Program-made: the position numbers and the translations under genes
Shown: positions 1 to 8,619 of the stretch, in pieces
Layout of the letters: each line of letters begins with the position of its first letter
Position numbering within the stretch: the first letter of the stretch is position 1
Notes under the pieces: model-generated
What the model was told of the DNA's origin: nothing
Databases searched by the model: none
The model's input: the letters and a program-made list of their open reading frames with translations, nothing else
From: Nitrosomonas sp.
GTDB taxonomy: Bacteria > Pseudomonadota > Gammaproteobacteria > Burkholderiales > Nitrosomonadaceae
DNA: 55,101 nt
NCBI GenBank assembly: GCA_021774265.1
Contig: JAJFJG010000015.1
Location: 1-55,101 of the forward strand
Direction of reading: 5' to 3'

Positions 1-338
1 AACGAAAGGAGCGCTGTTCCCTCAATGTCTGCTGGTGAGAAAAAAACAATAAGGTTTTTATCGCCGACAGACTCATCAGGAAGTTCCAGGGTTGATTGCT
101 CAAGTACACGTCGAGATTCTGCCCCTGAGGCGTTTTTTAGCACCATTTCAAGCTCTACCCGACTGTTATTAAAACCCCGATCTGAGCGATCATTGCGCGC
201 AGCAACATCAAACCCCTTTTGATCAAGATCTTCTGCAGCAGAAACAGGTAAATGGGCAAAGCTTGCCAGCACAAGAACACCGGCGAAAATCACATGTTTA
301 TAGGGATTAAATTGTTTGCGTGCTTTCAGTACTAACAT
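1..338 (-). CDS. Outer membrane lipoprotein-sorting protein (LolA-like), 5' part only
   Basis: This gene runs off the left edge of the window, so only about 112 N-terminal residues are present. The ATG at 338 has a good AGGAG ribosome binding site. A signal peptide covers roughly residues 1-36 and ends in a VSAAE-like cleavage site. The mature part contains an FFSPADIEGTALLS-type segment, which I recognise from the LolA-like family (PF17131) that is often encoded next to RND/MMPL exporters. Its start overlaps the end of the exporter gene upstream by 32 bases, so the two are probably translated together. The likely role is periplasmic handling of lipid or lipoprotein cargo for that exporter. 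The family call rests on this segment plus context; substrate unknown. Confidence 0.72.
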   Translation of the reverse strand, partial: MLVLKARKQFNPYKHVIFAGVLVLASFAHLPVSAAEDLDQKGFDVAARNDRSDRGFNNSRVELEMVLKNASGAESRRVLEQSTLELPDESVGDKNLIVFFSPADIEGTALLS

Positions 339-2703
339 AATGAACTCCTTTTATTTTAGGTTTAGCGCGTAACATTAAAAGCGCTGGTAACAACAACAGA
401 TCGACAATCAAGGCGATAATAATGGCCAGTGCAGTCAACGTTCCCATATCGCCCGTAACCTTGAACGAAGAAAATATGAGCACACTAAAGCCAAAGGCTA
501 AAATCAGCGCATTGGCCACAACCGCAGCCCCGACAGTATCAAAGGTGTAGCGAATCGCGTCCTCGATGGAGAGCATTAGCTCCTCACGAGCACGCTGGTA
601 TTTGGTCAGGATATGCACCGTGTTGTCGACAATAATGCCAAGAGAAGTAGCGGATACTGTCGCTGCAGCCATACCCACTTCACCCACTAACAGCGCCCAT
701 ACGCCGAACGTCATAATAAGTGGCGCAATATTTGGAATCAAGCTGAGAAATCCAAAACTGAAGCTTCTCAGTGCGATCATCATAATGATTGAAATCAAAA
801 CAACAGCGACAATGTTGCCACCAATCATGTCCTTTATATTTCGCTCAGAGATAAAGGAGAAAAGATAGGTTGCGCCAGTGCCATAGACTTCATTCCCGGG
901 TGAGCGGACATCCCACCAGGCCTCAACCTCTTTCAGGAATTGTCGCGTCTCTCCTGTGGTAATTTCATCGAGCGTGACCGAAACTCGGGTCGATGATTTG
1001 TCAATGTCTATGCGGTCATTGAGATCCAGTCCGTAGGGTAATGACAATTCATAAAGCAGCAGATATTGTGCAGCGAGTTCGCGCTCTTCTGGAATTTTAT
1101 AAAAAGCCGGATCATCGCCATGCATATTTTTGCTCAGCCGCTTGATAACGTCCGTATACGAGTAAACGTGGCGTACTTTTGAATATTCCCGCAGCCAGAT
1201 TGCAAAGTCATCAAGGTCTTGCAGATACTTAGGCTCACTGATGGCGCCAGGTGCGCCTGCAGGCACGGAGTATTCGAGAATATAAAGCCCTGTCAGGTGG
1301 TTCATAGCAAACTTCGCGTCACCACGAAATTCGACTCTATCGTCAAAGTATTCAACCCATTGATCATTCAGGTCAATTGTTGGTATAGCACAAGCCAGTC
1401 CAATAAAAAGAATACTCACGAAAACCAGTGTGGCCCGTGCTCTTGCAATAACGAACTCGGCAAGTTTGTTAATTGCTTCTTGCAACGGACCTCGAGATTT
1501 ATCTGCGTAGGTTTGTACATTAAATGGCAAAAGTGCTAACAATGCCGGCAGAAATGTTAGTGAAAAAAACCAGGCGGCAGCAATACCGACTGCTGAAATA
1601 TTTCCTAACGCGTTGAAGGGCGGTGCATCGGAAAAATTGAGTGCTAGAAAGCCGATAATCGTCGTTAAACTAGTAATTGAAACCGCTAGGAAATTGACGC
1701 GAATACTCTCTTTGATGGCTGCAATTTTGTCATCGCCAACACGCATACGCTGCACCATCGTGATCAGTATATGAATAGAATCCACACTGGCGCGCGTTAG
1801 AATAACGACCGGCGCGCTACCCGAAAATGGTGAAATGACAATACCTGCCCAGCCCGCAAAACCCATCGCGGCCATTGTTGCAAAGGTAATAACAAGTACC
1901 GTTGCAACGACACCGGAGAAGCTTCGTATGACCAGCCAGGTGATAACAATCAGCACCAAAAACATGGGGCCATAGAGCGTCTCCGCATCATTGATTGTCG
2001 CTTGAAAAAAAGCAGCATTGAGTGCCGATATACCCGTGAGTGCAATCTTCAAGTCAGGATAGTCTTGTTCGAATTCGGCTATGAGTGCACGCGTGAAATG
2101 AATGGCTTCTGGTAACTCATCCAGACTTTCTCCTGGGTATTGCAGTGTTACATTGATGCCCGATGCGCCACGATCAAGTGCGACAAGACTGCCGGCAAGT
2201 AAGGGCTCTTTAAGCGCGATGTCGACACGTTTGGCTATTTCTGCCTGTGAAAGATTTGATGCATCTTCTATCAGATCTTCAACAATCAAGTCGTCCTCTA
2301 TCGCATAGGTATGCTGAAAGTTCGTGATTGAGTCGACCCGTATGGCGAATGGAATCGTCCAGGCGCGCGCGGTTAATTCTTCAATAGCCTGAGCAACAAA
2401 CGGTTGATCAATCGTTCCTGATTTAGGTTTAACAACTAAAAGAAAATTGTCGTTTTTTGTATACGTCTCTTCAAACTTCTCAAATGCAATCAGATCCGGG
2501 TTTTTATAGCTAAAAAAGACACGATAATTATGTGAAGACTGAATCTGCATCAACCCGGCAGCCATAACTAAAAAAACAACAATTGCGAAAAAAACTGTTT
2601 TCAGTCGATTTTTAATGACGAATTCTGCCCATTGGAGCGCGAAGCGATCCATTTTGTTTAATTGTCTAGTTTTGTTTTCAATTGCAGCCACTATAGTCTC
2701 CAT
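307..2703 (-). CDS. RND/MMPL-family exporter (COG1033 type)
   Basis: The protein has 798 residues and the two-fold layout of RND permeases. There is one membrane helix near residues 34-53, a large periplasmic domain to about 240, and a helix bundle around 245-400. A second lone helix near 425-445 is followed by a second periplasmic domain and a last bundle around 625-785. This is the size and shape of hydrophobe/MMPL exporters rather than the roughly 1030-residue AcrB type. Its partner downstream is a LolA-like protein, a common pair thought to move lipids or hydrophobic compounds. No membrane fusion protein or TolC gene is next to it. No clear ribosome binding site precedes the ATG at 2703, and a 16-base palindrome lies there instead. 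Confidence 0.85.
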   Translation of the reverse strand: METIVAAIENKTRQLNKMDRFALQWAEFVIKNRLKTVFFAIVVFLVMAAGLMQIQSSHNYRVFFSYKNPDLIAFEKFEETYTKNDNFLLVVKPKSGTIDQPFVAQAIEELTARAWTIPFAIRVDSITNFQHTYAIEDDLIVEDLIEDASNLSQAEIAKRVDIALKEPLLAGSLVALDRGASGINVTLQYPGESLDELPEAIHFTRALIAEFEQDYPDLKIALTGISALNAAFFQATINDAETLYGPMFLVLIVITWLVIRSFSGVVATVLVITFATMAAMGFAGWAGIVISPFSGSAPVVILTRASVDSIHILITMVQRMRVGDDKIAAIKESIRVNFLAVSITSLTTIIGFLALNFSDAPPFNALGNISAVGIAAAWFFSLTFLPALLALLPFNVQTYADKSRGPLQEAINKLAEFVIARARATLVFVSILFIGLACAIPTIDLNDQWVEYFDDRVEFRGDAKFAMNHLTGLYILEYSVPAGAPGAISEPKYLQDLDDFAIWLREYSKVRHVYSYTDVIKRLSKNMHGDDPAFYKIPEERELAAQYLLLYELSLPYGLDLNDRIDIDKSSTRVSVTLDEITTGETRQFLKEVEAWWDVRSPGNEVYGTGATYLFSFISERNIKDMIGGNIVAVVLISIIMMIALRSFSFGFLSLIPNIAPLIMTFGVWALLVGEVGMAAATVSATSLGIIVDNTVHILTKYQRAREELMLSIEDAIRYTFDTVGAAVVANALILAFGFSVLIFSSFKVTGDMGTLTALAIIIALIVDLLLLPALLMLRAKPKIKGVHYVSTESTQTI

Positions 2704-2705
2704 TT

Positions 2706-2721
2706 AAGATCAATTGATCTT
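2706..2721. promoter_or_regulatory. 16-bp perfect palindrome at the exporter start, possible operator
   Basis: The bases read AAGATCAATTGATCTT, a perfect inverted repeat ending two bases before the start codon of the RND/MMPL gene. It occupies the place where a ribosome binding site would normally be. Symmetric sites in this position often bind TetR- or MarR-type repressors of efflux genes, but no such regulator gene is adjacent. It could also form a small hairpin in the mRNA. Function is inferred only from position and symmetry. Confidence 0.35.
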
Positions 2722-2817
2722 TGTGAGTCAAAATTTTTTCTAAAATTGAGTTGTAAGTACAGTTAATTAGTATTTAAAACCAAAATACAATATTACTCTT
2801 AACAAGAGTTGGGTGTT

Positions 2818-3384
2818 TTATTTCCTTGAAATCATCTTAACAAACCCCTCGTCAATATTTATCTTAGTTGCATTTGCCAAATGATTATAGAAAACAGCCA
2901 TACCTGACATAGCAATAATTTCCATAATCTCTTCATCATCAAAGCCTAATTCCCTCAAATTTTGGAAATCCTGTTCACTTGATGAGTGAGAGTCCTTTGC
3001 GAGCCTGACAGCAAAATCTATGGCGGCTTTGTCCTTGGGGTCAACCGTTTCAGCTGTATAATTTTTAATCAGACTGTCTATTTGCTCAGGTGTGACGCCT
3101 ATGCTTAGACAAAATGCATGATGCGCAGCTTCGCAGTAGTGGCAGCCCTTTAATGATGAGATTGCAACAAAAATCATTTCTTTGAGTCGGCGGCTTACAC
3201 GCCCACTTGCCAAAATATGATCCATTACTGGCCATATGCCATTTAATGATTCGGGTGAAATACCCCATACTCGAAAAAAATTTGGCGTGAATGGTGCTTT
3301 AAGCGCTTTTTTTATTTTGATAAAAGTTTCTTCAGTTTTAGGAGAGACAGAAACATCATCAACAATTTTACTTATCGTTTTCAT
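2818..3384 (-). CDS. AhpD-like / carboxymuconolactone decarboxylase family protein
   Basis: The 188-residue protein carries the AhpD redox motif: Glu69, Cys81, Cys84 and His88 fit the E-x11-CxxC-x3-H pattern. Proteins of this family (COG2128, peroxidase-related) use the cysteine pair to reduce peroxides or act as thiol relays. The substrate here is unknown. The start at 3384 has an AGGA site about nine bases upstream. The protein is probably cytoplasmic, as no signal peptide is seen. The gene lies between the exporter and a small membrane protein, with about 110 bases on each side, so it may be its own transcript. A role in oxidative stress is an inference from the motif. Confidence 0.85.
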   Translation of the reverse strand: MKTISKIVDDVSVSPKTEETFIKIKKALKAPFTPNFFRVWGISPESLNGIWPVMDHILASGRVSRRLKEMIFVAISSLKGCHYCEAAHHAFCLSIGVTPEQIDSLIKNYTAETVDPKDKAAIDFAVRLAKDSHSSSEQDFQNLRELGFDDEEIMEIIAMSGMAVFYNHLANATKINIDEGFVKMISRK

Positions 3385-3493
3385 TTCTTATTTCCTTATT
3401 TAAGTCTTTATTGAAAGCAAGAAGTGTATTAATGGTTTTTTGGCTTAGCGGCCATTGAAATGGCCGCATGTACAAAATGCTAATCTAATATTG

Positions 3494-3868
3494 TTAGCTG
3501 TTCGCCAGATTTTTGTCTCTTTCTACAGCTTGGTAATCAGTGAGAAAACCGAGCACAATAACAACCAGACCAACACCAATATAAAAGTTTCTTGCTATTT
3601 CTTCATCTGCAAAACCAAAGATAAAAGGCAAGGCTATTAGCGAAGGGCCAACCAGACGTTCAATCCAACCGTGAATGGTAAAAGGAATTAGCTTAAACAT
3701 TCCAAATGGAAAATCAGACGCCAGTGTAACGGCCAGATGAACACCAGCCAGGCCATAGGCCAGCATAGCGGGTAGCTCGCTTAATCCAAATACCGTAGGG
3801 GCGAGTAAAAAAATGACGACTGTTAAAAAATCAAAATAACCGTGTGTGCGGGGTGAAATTATTTTCAT
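3494..3868 (-). CDS. Small integral membrane protein, unknown function
   Basis: The preferred start is the ATG at 3868 because AGGAG sits just upstream. The longer frame from 3898 adds ten residues without a ribosome site. The product is 124 residues with about four hydrophobic helices. It begins with a short basic segment containing HGYFDF, and a charged tail follows the last helix. The layout resembles SPW-repeat or DUF-type small membrane proteins, but I do not recognise the family with certainty. It lies between the AhpD-like gene and a Crp/Fnr regulator, all on the minus strand, which suggests shared stress regulation at most. Confidence 0.7.
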   Translation of the reverse strand: MKIISPRTHGYFDFLTVVIFLLAPTVFGLSELPAMLAYGLAGVHLAVTLASDFPFGMFKLIPFTIHGWIERLVGPSLIALPFIFGFADEEIARNFYIGVGLVVIVLGFLTDYQAVERDKNLANS

Positions 3869-3989
3869 GAGAATACTCCTGTAATATTTTGTGGTCACTC
3901 CATAGTCACCACTTGTCGTATATTAATATAGTTCTGTTACTGAAGTCTGTTATCTACATAACAAAACATTTTTAACTATAATTTTCACT

Positions 3990-4685
3990 TTAAAGATTAA
4001 TTAAGGCGGCATCATTAATACAAATTTGTTCTCGCGTATAGTCAAGCGTTCCACGGCTCCTAAAATCATTTAAAACAGTGCTGACCACCGAGCGACTGGC
4101 GCCGACTAAATCCGCTACTTCCTGCTGAGTTAAATGAATTTCTAGTGCATACCCATGTGTACATTTTATGCCAAATATTTCAGATAATTCTAATAATGTG
4201 GCGATGACGCGAGTTTCAACTGGCTGTGTTAGAACCGTTCGAAGCTTGCGTTCGACTTTCTGCTTGCGCGCATTTATCTCTTCAAAAACATGCCATGCCA
4301 ACTCTGTTTGATGAGACATTAATGCCTTGAAGTCGTCTTTCGCCAACCGATAGAAGCTTACTTCTCCCAAAGCTTGCACAGTCTCTTCTACTTCCGGGCT
4401 GGCGGAATTATTCCAAAAGCAACCAATGACACTCCCTTTCCCAAGAATAGTCATGGTCATTTCAGTGCCTTCTTCTGTTATATGGGAGAGCTTAACGATA
4501 CCATTTTTTATCCAAAATACATCCGAGCAACGATCACCTTGGCGGTAAAGAAAAGCTTTTTTTGAAACATTGACTTCTTTGATGGAGGGATAATCCTTTT
4601 GCAATTGTTTTAAATCACATTTGAAAAACGTATTAAATAAATCAGTTTTAAGATTTTCTTTTATTAATGGCATTGGTAGTTCCAT
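3990..4685 (-). CDS. Crp/Fnr-family transcriptional regulator
   Basis: The protein has 231 residues. A cyclic-nucleotide-binding-like beta barrel covers about residues 35-125, with glycines at turns such as YRQGD and GKGSVIG. A long dimer helix spans about 125-155, and a C-terminal winged helix-turn-helix lies near 185-208 (LTQQEVADLVGASRSVVS). It lacks the N-terminal cysteine cluster of FNR, so an oxygen-sensing iron-sulfur cluster is unlikely; the ligand cannot be told. A second in-frame ATG four codons in has a GGA about nine bases upstream and could be the true start. The divergent and downstream envelope genes are possible targets. Confidence 0.88.
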   Translation of the reverse strand: MELPMPLIKENLKTDLFNTFFKCDLKQLQKDYPSIKEVNVSKKAFLYRQGDRCSDVFWIKNGIVKLSHITEEGTEMTMTILGKGSVIGCFWNNSASPEVEETVQALGEVSFYRLAKDDFKALMSHQTELAWHVFEEINARKQKVERKLRTVLTQPVETRVIATLLELSEIFGIKCTHGYALEIHLTQQEVADLVGASRSVVSTVLNDFRSRGTLDYTREQICINDAALINL

Positions 4686-4762
4686 TTGTTTTGTCGTACT
4701 TTATATTGGAGGTTGATCAAGAGCCCCATTTTCTGAAGTTGAGTTGTCGTTGAGCTTGCGAT

Positions 4763-4785
4763 TCCCCGTGGTCTTGCCGCGGGGA
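4763..4785. repeat. GC-rich hairpin repeat, copy 1 (TCCCCGTGG core)
   Basis: Two 9-base arms, TCCCCGTGG and CCGCGGGGA, pair with one G-U and enclose a five-base loop. It lies between the mscS-like gene and the Crp/Fnr gene. There is no T-run on either side, so it is not a typical intrinsic terminator. A closely related, longer hairpin is at 30328-30351, also next to a Crp/Fnr gene. The sharing of the core suggests a REP-like intergenic repeat. Confidence 0.5.
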
Positions 4786-4841
4786 TAGGTGCAGGGCGCG
4801 CGGAGCAAATTTATTCTAGTATGTGTAAAGGATTTAAAAAA

Positions 4842-4982
4842 ATGGCGTATCTGATTAAGTTTCATGTTAGCAGACTATATCCCGAGAACTTCCACTACTT
4901 AAACGATATGCATAAAATCAAGCTGAGGGGCGACTGGTATCGGTTGTATGATGGTCACTGTAGTCTTATCCAAAAATGTTAG
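4842..4982 (+). CDS. Possible 46-residue small protein
   Basis: An ATG at 4842, preceded by AAGG about ten bases upstream, opens a frame of 46 codons rich in basic and aromatic residues (MAYLIKFHVS at the start). It fills most of the gap between two minus-strand genes. Its last 17 bases overlap the 3' end of the mscS-like gene on the other strand. I recognise no family, and it could be chance coding or the stub of a decayed gene. Confidence 0.22.
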   Translation: MAYLIKFHVSRLYPENFHYLNDMHKIKLRGDWYRLYDGHCSLIQKC

Positions 4983-5943
4983 TTTTATCAGATTCCCGGG
5001 ATTTCAAATCCAGCGGTTCTTTAAATACAAGGGTGCGATAAGGAAAAGGAATTTCGATACCAGCCTCATCTAACGCTTTCTTGACAGCAGTAACGACTTC
5101 TCCTCGAGAACGTCGGATATCGACAGGCTTGTTTCCAGTCCACCAAGTAACTTCAATATCGATACTACTTGAACCGAAGTTTTGTGGAAAAACTTCTATC
5201 GGCTCCGATGTTTCGACGGTGGTGCAGTTTTTTACCGCTGTTTCAATCACTGAAACTGATTGGGAAACATTTTCTTCGTAAGCAATGCCAGTCATTATGG
5301 TCACGCGTCGGTATGGTTTGTTGGTTAAAACATTCACAGGATTTTTAAATAAAGTGGCGTTTGGGACCAAAACTAATTCACCTGTGGTAAGACGTATTTC
5401 TGTCATGCGAATATTCACTGATTCTACCTTACCGACAATACCTTGGCATTCAATAAAATCTCCATTTTCGAAAGGAAAGCGCCAGAGCAGAAGAATACCC
5501 GCAAAAAAATTTTCAAAAATATCTTGAAAGGCAAAGCCGACCGCTATAGACGCAATGCCAAGGCCGCCCAAAGCTGTAGCTGGTGTGAGGCCAGGAAACC
5601 AGATCATGGCAGCTAACAGTAAACCACCTATCCAAATTCCAATAGTTGATAGTCGAATAATTAGATCTCTAAGGGACCGACGTATATTGCGAAGATCGAA
5701 TAACCGATGCCCCAAATTTGAGAATATATTTGCTGCAACCCAGGTTAAAATCAAGACAAGAACGCCCGCGAGCAGGTACGGTGTATGATCCAAAAAATTT
5801 TTCCAGATATCGCCCAGTGTTTCTTGTAAAGTTTGTGCTACCTCCTCCATAGAATCAGGAACTTCCATCGACTCGCTATCCGGTGACTCTGCGTGTTGAT
5901 TCAAATCACCGGATTCTTTCAATTTAGGATCCTGGGTCGTCAT
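4966..5943 (-). CDS. Small-conductance mechanosensitive channel (MscS family)
   Basis: The chosen start is the ATG at 5943, which has GGAGAG six bases upstream; the longer frame to 5988 lies inside the preceding gene. The 325-residue product has an acidic cytoplasmic N-terminus, then about three membrane helices between residues 50 and 155. The last of these is the glycine/alanine-rich pore helix (ALGGLGIASIAVGFAFQDIF). A beta domain and C-terminal mixed domain follow, as in E. coli MscS (286 residues). It would open on membrane tension and release solutes during hypo-osmotic shock. It is the last gene of a minus-strand run asmA-like, BON, RCK_C, mscS, only one base after the RCK_C stop codon. 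Confidence 0.9.
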   Translation of the reverse strand: MTTQDPKLKESGDLNQHAESPDSESMEVPDSMEEVAQTLQETLGDIWKNFLDHTPYLLAGVLVLILTWVAANIFSNLGHRLFDLRNIRRSLRDLIIRLSTIGIWIGGLLLAAMIWFPGLTPATALGGLGIASIAVGFAFQDIFENFFAGILLLWRFPFENGDFIECQGIVGKVESVNIRMTEIRLTTGELVLVPNATLFKNPVNVLTNKPYRRVTIMTGIAYEENVSQSVSVIETAVKNCTTVETSEPIEVFPQNFGSSSIDIEVTWWTGNKPVDIRRSRGEVVTAVKKALDEAGIEIPFPYRTLVFKEPLDLKSRESDKTNIFG

Positions 5944-5944
5944 A

Positions 5945-6250
5945 TTACTCTCCGTTATTTTCCGTTTTAGTTTGTTTAGGAAGCCCAAACTTCTCAGAAA
6001 GAATTGCTATATTGCCCTGCTTTGTAATTAATGTGACTATATCGTCTTCCTTTAGCATTTCAGAGTTCGATGCCAAATAAGCGTTGCCCCCACGAGATAT
6101 ACAAACGATTTGCGTCTCCTTGGGAAGATCCAGTGCATCCAGTTTCTTTTCAGTATTGGACATCACCTGAAATTTAAAGAAATATAAATTCCCAGACAGC
6201 TCAGTAGCCTGTCGTGCTCGCTTATAGCATTTAATAGTATCGACCAGCAT
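5945..6250 (-). CDS. Orphan RCK_C (TrkA C-terminal domain) protein
   Basis: The 101-residue product looks like a lone RCK_C domain. It has a first strand around residues 22-29, a central part with LDLPKETQIVCISRGG, and a closing LKEDDIVTLITK segment followed by a helix. RCK_C domains normally sit at the C-terminus of potassium channel or antiporter regulators and bind small ligands such as nucleotides. Here there is no RCK_N Rossmann domain and no transporter attached. The stop codon is one base from the MscS start, so coupling is likely and the protein may regulate that channel. It could instead be the remnant of a longer transporter gene. No strong ribosome site marks its own ATG. Confidence 0.7.
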   Translation of the reverse strand: MLVDTIKCYKRARQATELSGNLYFFKFQVMSNTEKKLDALDLPKETQIVCISRGGNAYLASNSEMLKEDDIVTLITKQGNIAILSEKFGLPKQTKTENNGE

Positions 6251-6315
6251 GTCAGCTATTTGTTTATCGGGCTGCTTTGTGAAAAGTGGTTAAATGATCT
6301 CGGCAAGTCCGTGGA

Positions 6316-6633
6316 TCATTTAACTTGAATCTGATCGTCGACCCGTATGACATTAGGTGTCTGCTGCGCGATTGAATTGGCTAATTGGCGCTGAGATTTT
6401 GTTTCGACAAACCCACTGAGCACTACCCGTCCATTAGATGCTTCTACATGGATGGCGGCAGCACTAAGTTCTGGCGACTCCATCAGTTGCGCTTTTATTT
6501 TCATTGCTAACACGATATCTTCTTGCGGTGCTTGTTCTATTGATTCGGAACTCAATAAGCCGGCGCAACCACTCGTCCCAAACAGGATACATAAGCAACC
6601 AATTACCCATATATAACTTACTTTATAGATCAT
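6316..6633 (-). CDS. BON-domain lipoprotein
   Basis: The start at 6633 is favoured by GGAG six bases upstream; the longer frame from 6645 adds four residues. The 105-residue precursor has a signal peptide ending in a lipobox (FGTSGC), with Cys23 as the lipidated residue. The rest is one BON domain, with the typical IKAQLMESPEL start and NGRVVLSGFV core. BON proteins such as OsmY and DolP act in the periplasm and bind phospholipid at the envelope under osmotic or membrane stress. It sits 36 bases after the asmA-like gene and 66 bases before the RCK_C gene in the same direction. An envelope-stability role fits its neighbours. Confidence 0.88.
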   Translation of the reverse strand: MIYKVSYIWVIGCLCILFGTSGCAGLLSSESIEQAPQEDIVLAMKIKAQLMESPELSAAAIHVEASNGRVVLSGFVETKSQRQLANSIAQQTPNVIRVDDQIQVK

Positions 6634-6669
6634 TTGTTTCTCCATACCAAATCTAAAAAAGCTAAAAAT

Positions 6670-8619
6670 TTACTCACGGGCCTCATTAATAGAATCTACA
6701 AGACCGGAACAATGTATATTCTCATCATTGCCTGCCTGTTCTTCTTGCTCATCTTGAAGCAAGGCAAATAAGCTTACAATCGGTGCTGAAGGCAGCAAAG
6801 CAAGTGAGGCAGCGCCCCGCAAAATCGCCGATTCGCCTGGAGTAAAGGTCGGGTTTTTCAAACTGCCTGCTATGTGCAGGGGGGCACGCGCCGAAAAAAG
6901 ACTCAAATCCTTAGGCTTTGGATCAATAATCAAATCCAGCTGTTCGTTATTAAAATCAATCGACCCTTTACCCAAAAAAACAGTATCCGGAGTATCCACA
7001 ACGAAGCTGCTCATATCCATCACGCCATTTTCTGTTGGAAAATCTATAAAAGCACAATTTATATTAGCATCGGCCTCATCACCGACTAACGCCACCAGTG
7101 CTTCTCCAATATCAAGCCCAGCAAGTTCGACCAATAGGTCATCAAACTGACCGCCCGTCATCAACAGCAACAAGCCGCCATCTGCCGAGGCCAGCATTTC
7201 TGCTACTGAGCCGCCCTCAAACCAGAATGTTCCTTCCCCACCAAGCAAACCTGCACTTTCATCAGCAATTTCAAAACGATTTAAAATTTCACTCAATCGG
7301 ACATGGCGTATTTTAGTTTCAACTTTGCTTTTAACCGGCTGTACTCTTGTATCAATCTCAATGCGTGACCGTATATTCCCAGTGGCAACACCAAAATCCA
7401 GAGGAGCCAGTATTAAATGGCCGTCATCAATGATGACCTGCATGACGAGATCATCCACTGGCAATTTTGATTCAACATGCTTACTGCGTAAAGTAATGTC
7501 GATATTAATATTTTTTAAACCTTCAAAATCAATGGGTTCTTTGGGAAATACGAATGGACTGGCTGCTTCTTTTTTGGCTTCTTTTTCCTGGGCCAAAGAA
7601 GTCGTTTCTCCAGGTCCGGTATCTGGAGCAAGACCGATGATTGGTCCAAAATCGTCTAAATCAATATTTTTCGAAGTAAGATCCGCTGCTATAAAAATCC
7701 GCTCCTCACCCAAAGTCACACTAATATCACCCGCAATGTCGCTATCACCCACTTGACCATCCAGTTTTTTTATTTGCCAAATATTTTCCTGGTCAGATAG
7801 TCCTCCTGTTAACTGATAAGGCGGCAAGCTGGGCAACGGCAATCCAAACATTTGTGATAAATGATCGAGATTGGGGCCTTGCACGGCAAAATGTAAATCT
7901 AACCCTTTAAATTGCAACGGTTGCAACAAGATACCTTCAACGTTGACTGTGGTTTTCCCAGCTTGCAAGTTTAAGGCTAATGGATACGGCACATTTTCTT
8001 TGCGAAGCACGACCAATGGGCCAGCATTTAATTGAACGATTAATGGGCGCCCATTCAGTTTACCTTTGGCTTTTAATTCTGTCGCTTCTTCACCACCGGC
8101 CTGTCCTTTTATTGTCGCAATAGTTGCTTCAATATTAGTTTCCGTAGATAAATCGAGATAACGCAGTTGACCGCCTTTAATCCGCAAACGCTTAATAACC
8201 GGAAAACTTGCCTCATCATCAGAACTGGCTTCATCGGTTTGAATATCCCAATTGGTTTCACCTTCTGCCGATCGCTCTAGAATAATTTGCGGTTTGGTAA
8301 GAATAACTTCTGGAAGCACTATGTGGCCTTTGAGTAATTCAATCAGATCAATACGTAGATCAAGTTCTGCAAGCTCAAGCATATTCGGGTGATTACTCCA
8401 TGCTGCATTCTCAAACTGTATTTGTTCTATGCTTATGTGGGGTGTCAGAGACCAATCAATGTTCAATTCGCCATTTATGCTAAGTTTGCGATCTGTCATG
8501 TCACTGATTTGTTGTGCAGCAAAATCTCGCGCCCAGTTCCAATTCATCAATGATATTAGCAATAAAACTAATAAAATTAGTGTAACGAACACAATCCCAA
8601 TTCGTTTTACGATAGTCAT
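6670..8619 (-). CDS. AsmA-family protein
   Basis: This 649-residue protein begins with a single membrane helix (about residues 6-24). A long, mostly beta-rich periplasmic part follows, beginning with the AsmA N-terminal pattern (GELNIDWSLTPHISIEQIQF). The C-terminal region near residues 540-600 has the usual DLSLFSARAPLHIAGSLKNP segment. AsmA-like proteins span the periplasm and are implicated in phospholipid transport and outer-membrane homeostasis. The start at 8619 has AGGA upstream, and no gene precedes it on this strand, so the promoter of the four-gene operon should lie in 8620-8955. The final 60 residues contain an acidic stretch and end with a Cys-containing tail. Confidence 0.9.
   Translation of the reverse strand: MTIVKRIGIVFVTLILLVLLLISLMNWNWARDFAAQQISDMTDRKLSINGELNIDWSLTPHISIEQIQFENAAWSNHPNMLELAELDLRIDLIELLKGHIVLPEVILTKPQIILERSAEGETNWDIQTDEASSDDEASFPVIKRLRIKGGQLRYLDLSTETNIEATIATIKGQAGGEEATELKAKGKLNGRPLIVQLNAGPLVVLRKENVPYPLALNLQAGKTTVNVEGILLQPLQFKGLDLHFAVQGPNLDHLSQMFGLPLPSLPPYQLTGGLSDQENIWQIKKLDGQVGDSDIAGDISVTLGEERIFIAADLTSKNIDLDDFGPIIGLAPDTGPGETTSLAQEKEAKKEAASPFVFPKEPIDFEGLKNINIDITLRSKHVESKLPVDDLVMQVIIDDGHLILAPLDFGVATGNIRSRIEIDTRVQPVKSKVETKIRHVRLSEILNRFEIADESAGLLGGEGTFWFEGGSVAEMLASADGGLLLLMTGGQFDDLLVELAGLDIGEALVALVGDEADANINCAFIDFPTENGVMDMSSFVVDTPDTVFLGKGSIDFNNEQLDLIIDPKPKDLSLFSARAPLHIAGSLKNPTFTPGESAILRGAASLALLPSAPIVSLFALLQDEQEEQAGNDENIHCSGLVDSINEARE

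Noticed and set aside
25-222. 65-codon plus-strand frame at the left edge
   Set aside because: The minus strand carries a signal peptide and a LolA-like pattern in the same place with a proper ribosome site.
1219-1539. 106-codon plus-strand frame inside the RND/MMPL gene
   Set aside because: It is overlapped completely by a well-supported permease gene and has no recognisable domain.
7325-7756. 143-codon plus-strand frame inside the asmA-like gene
   Set aside because: The composition is that of an antisense shadow, and the asmA-like reading is continuous over 649 residues.
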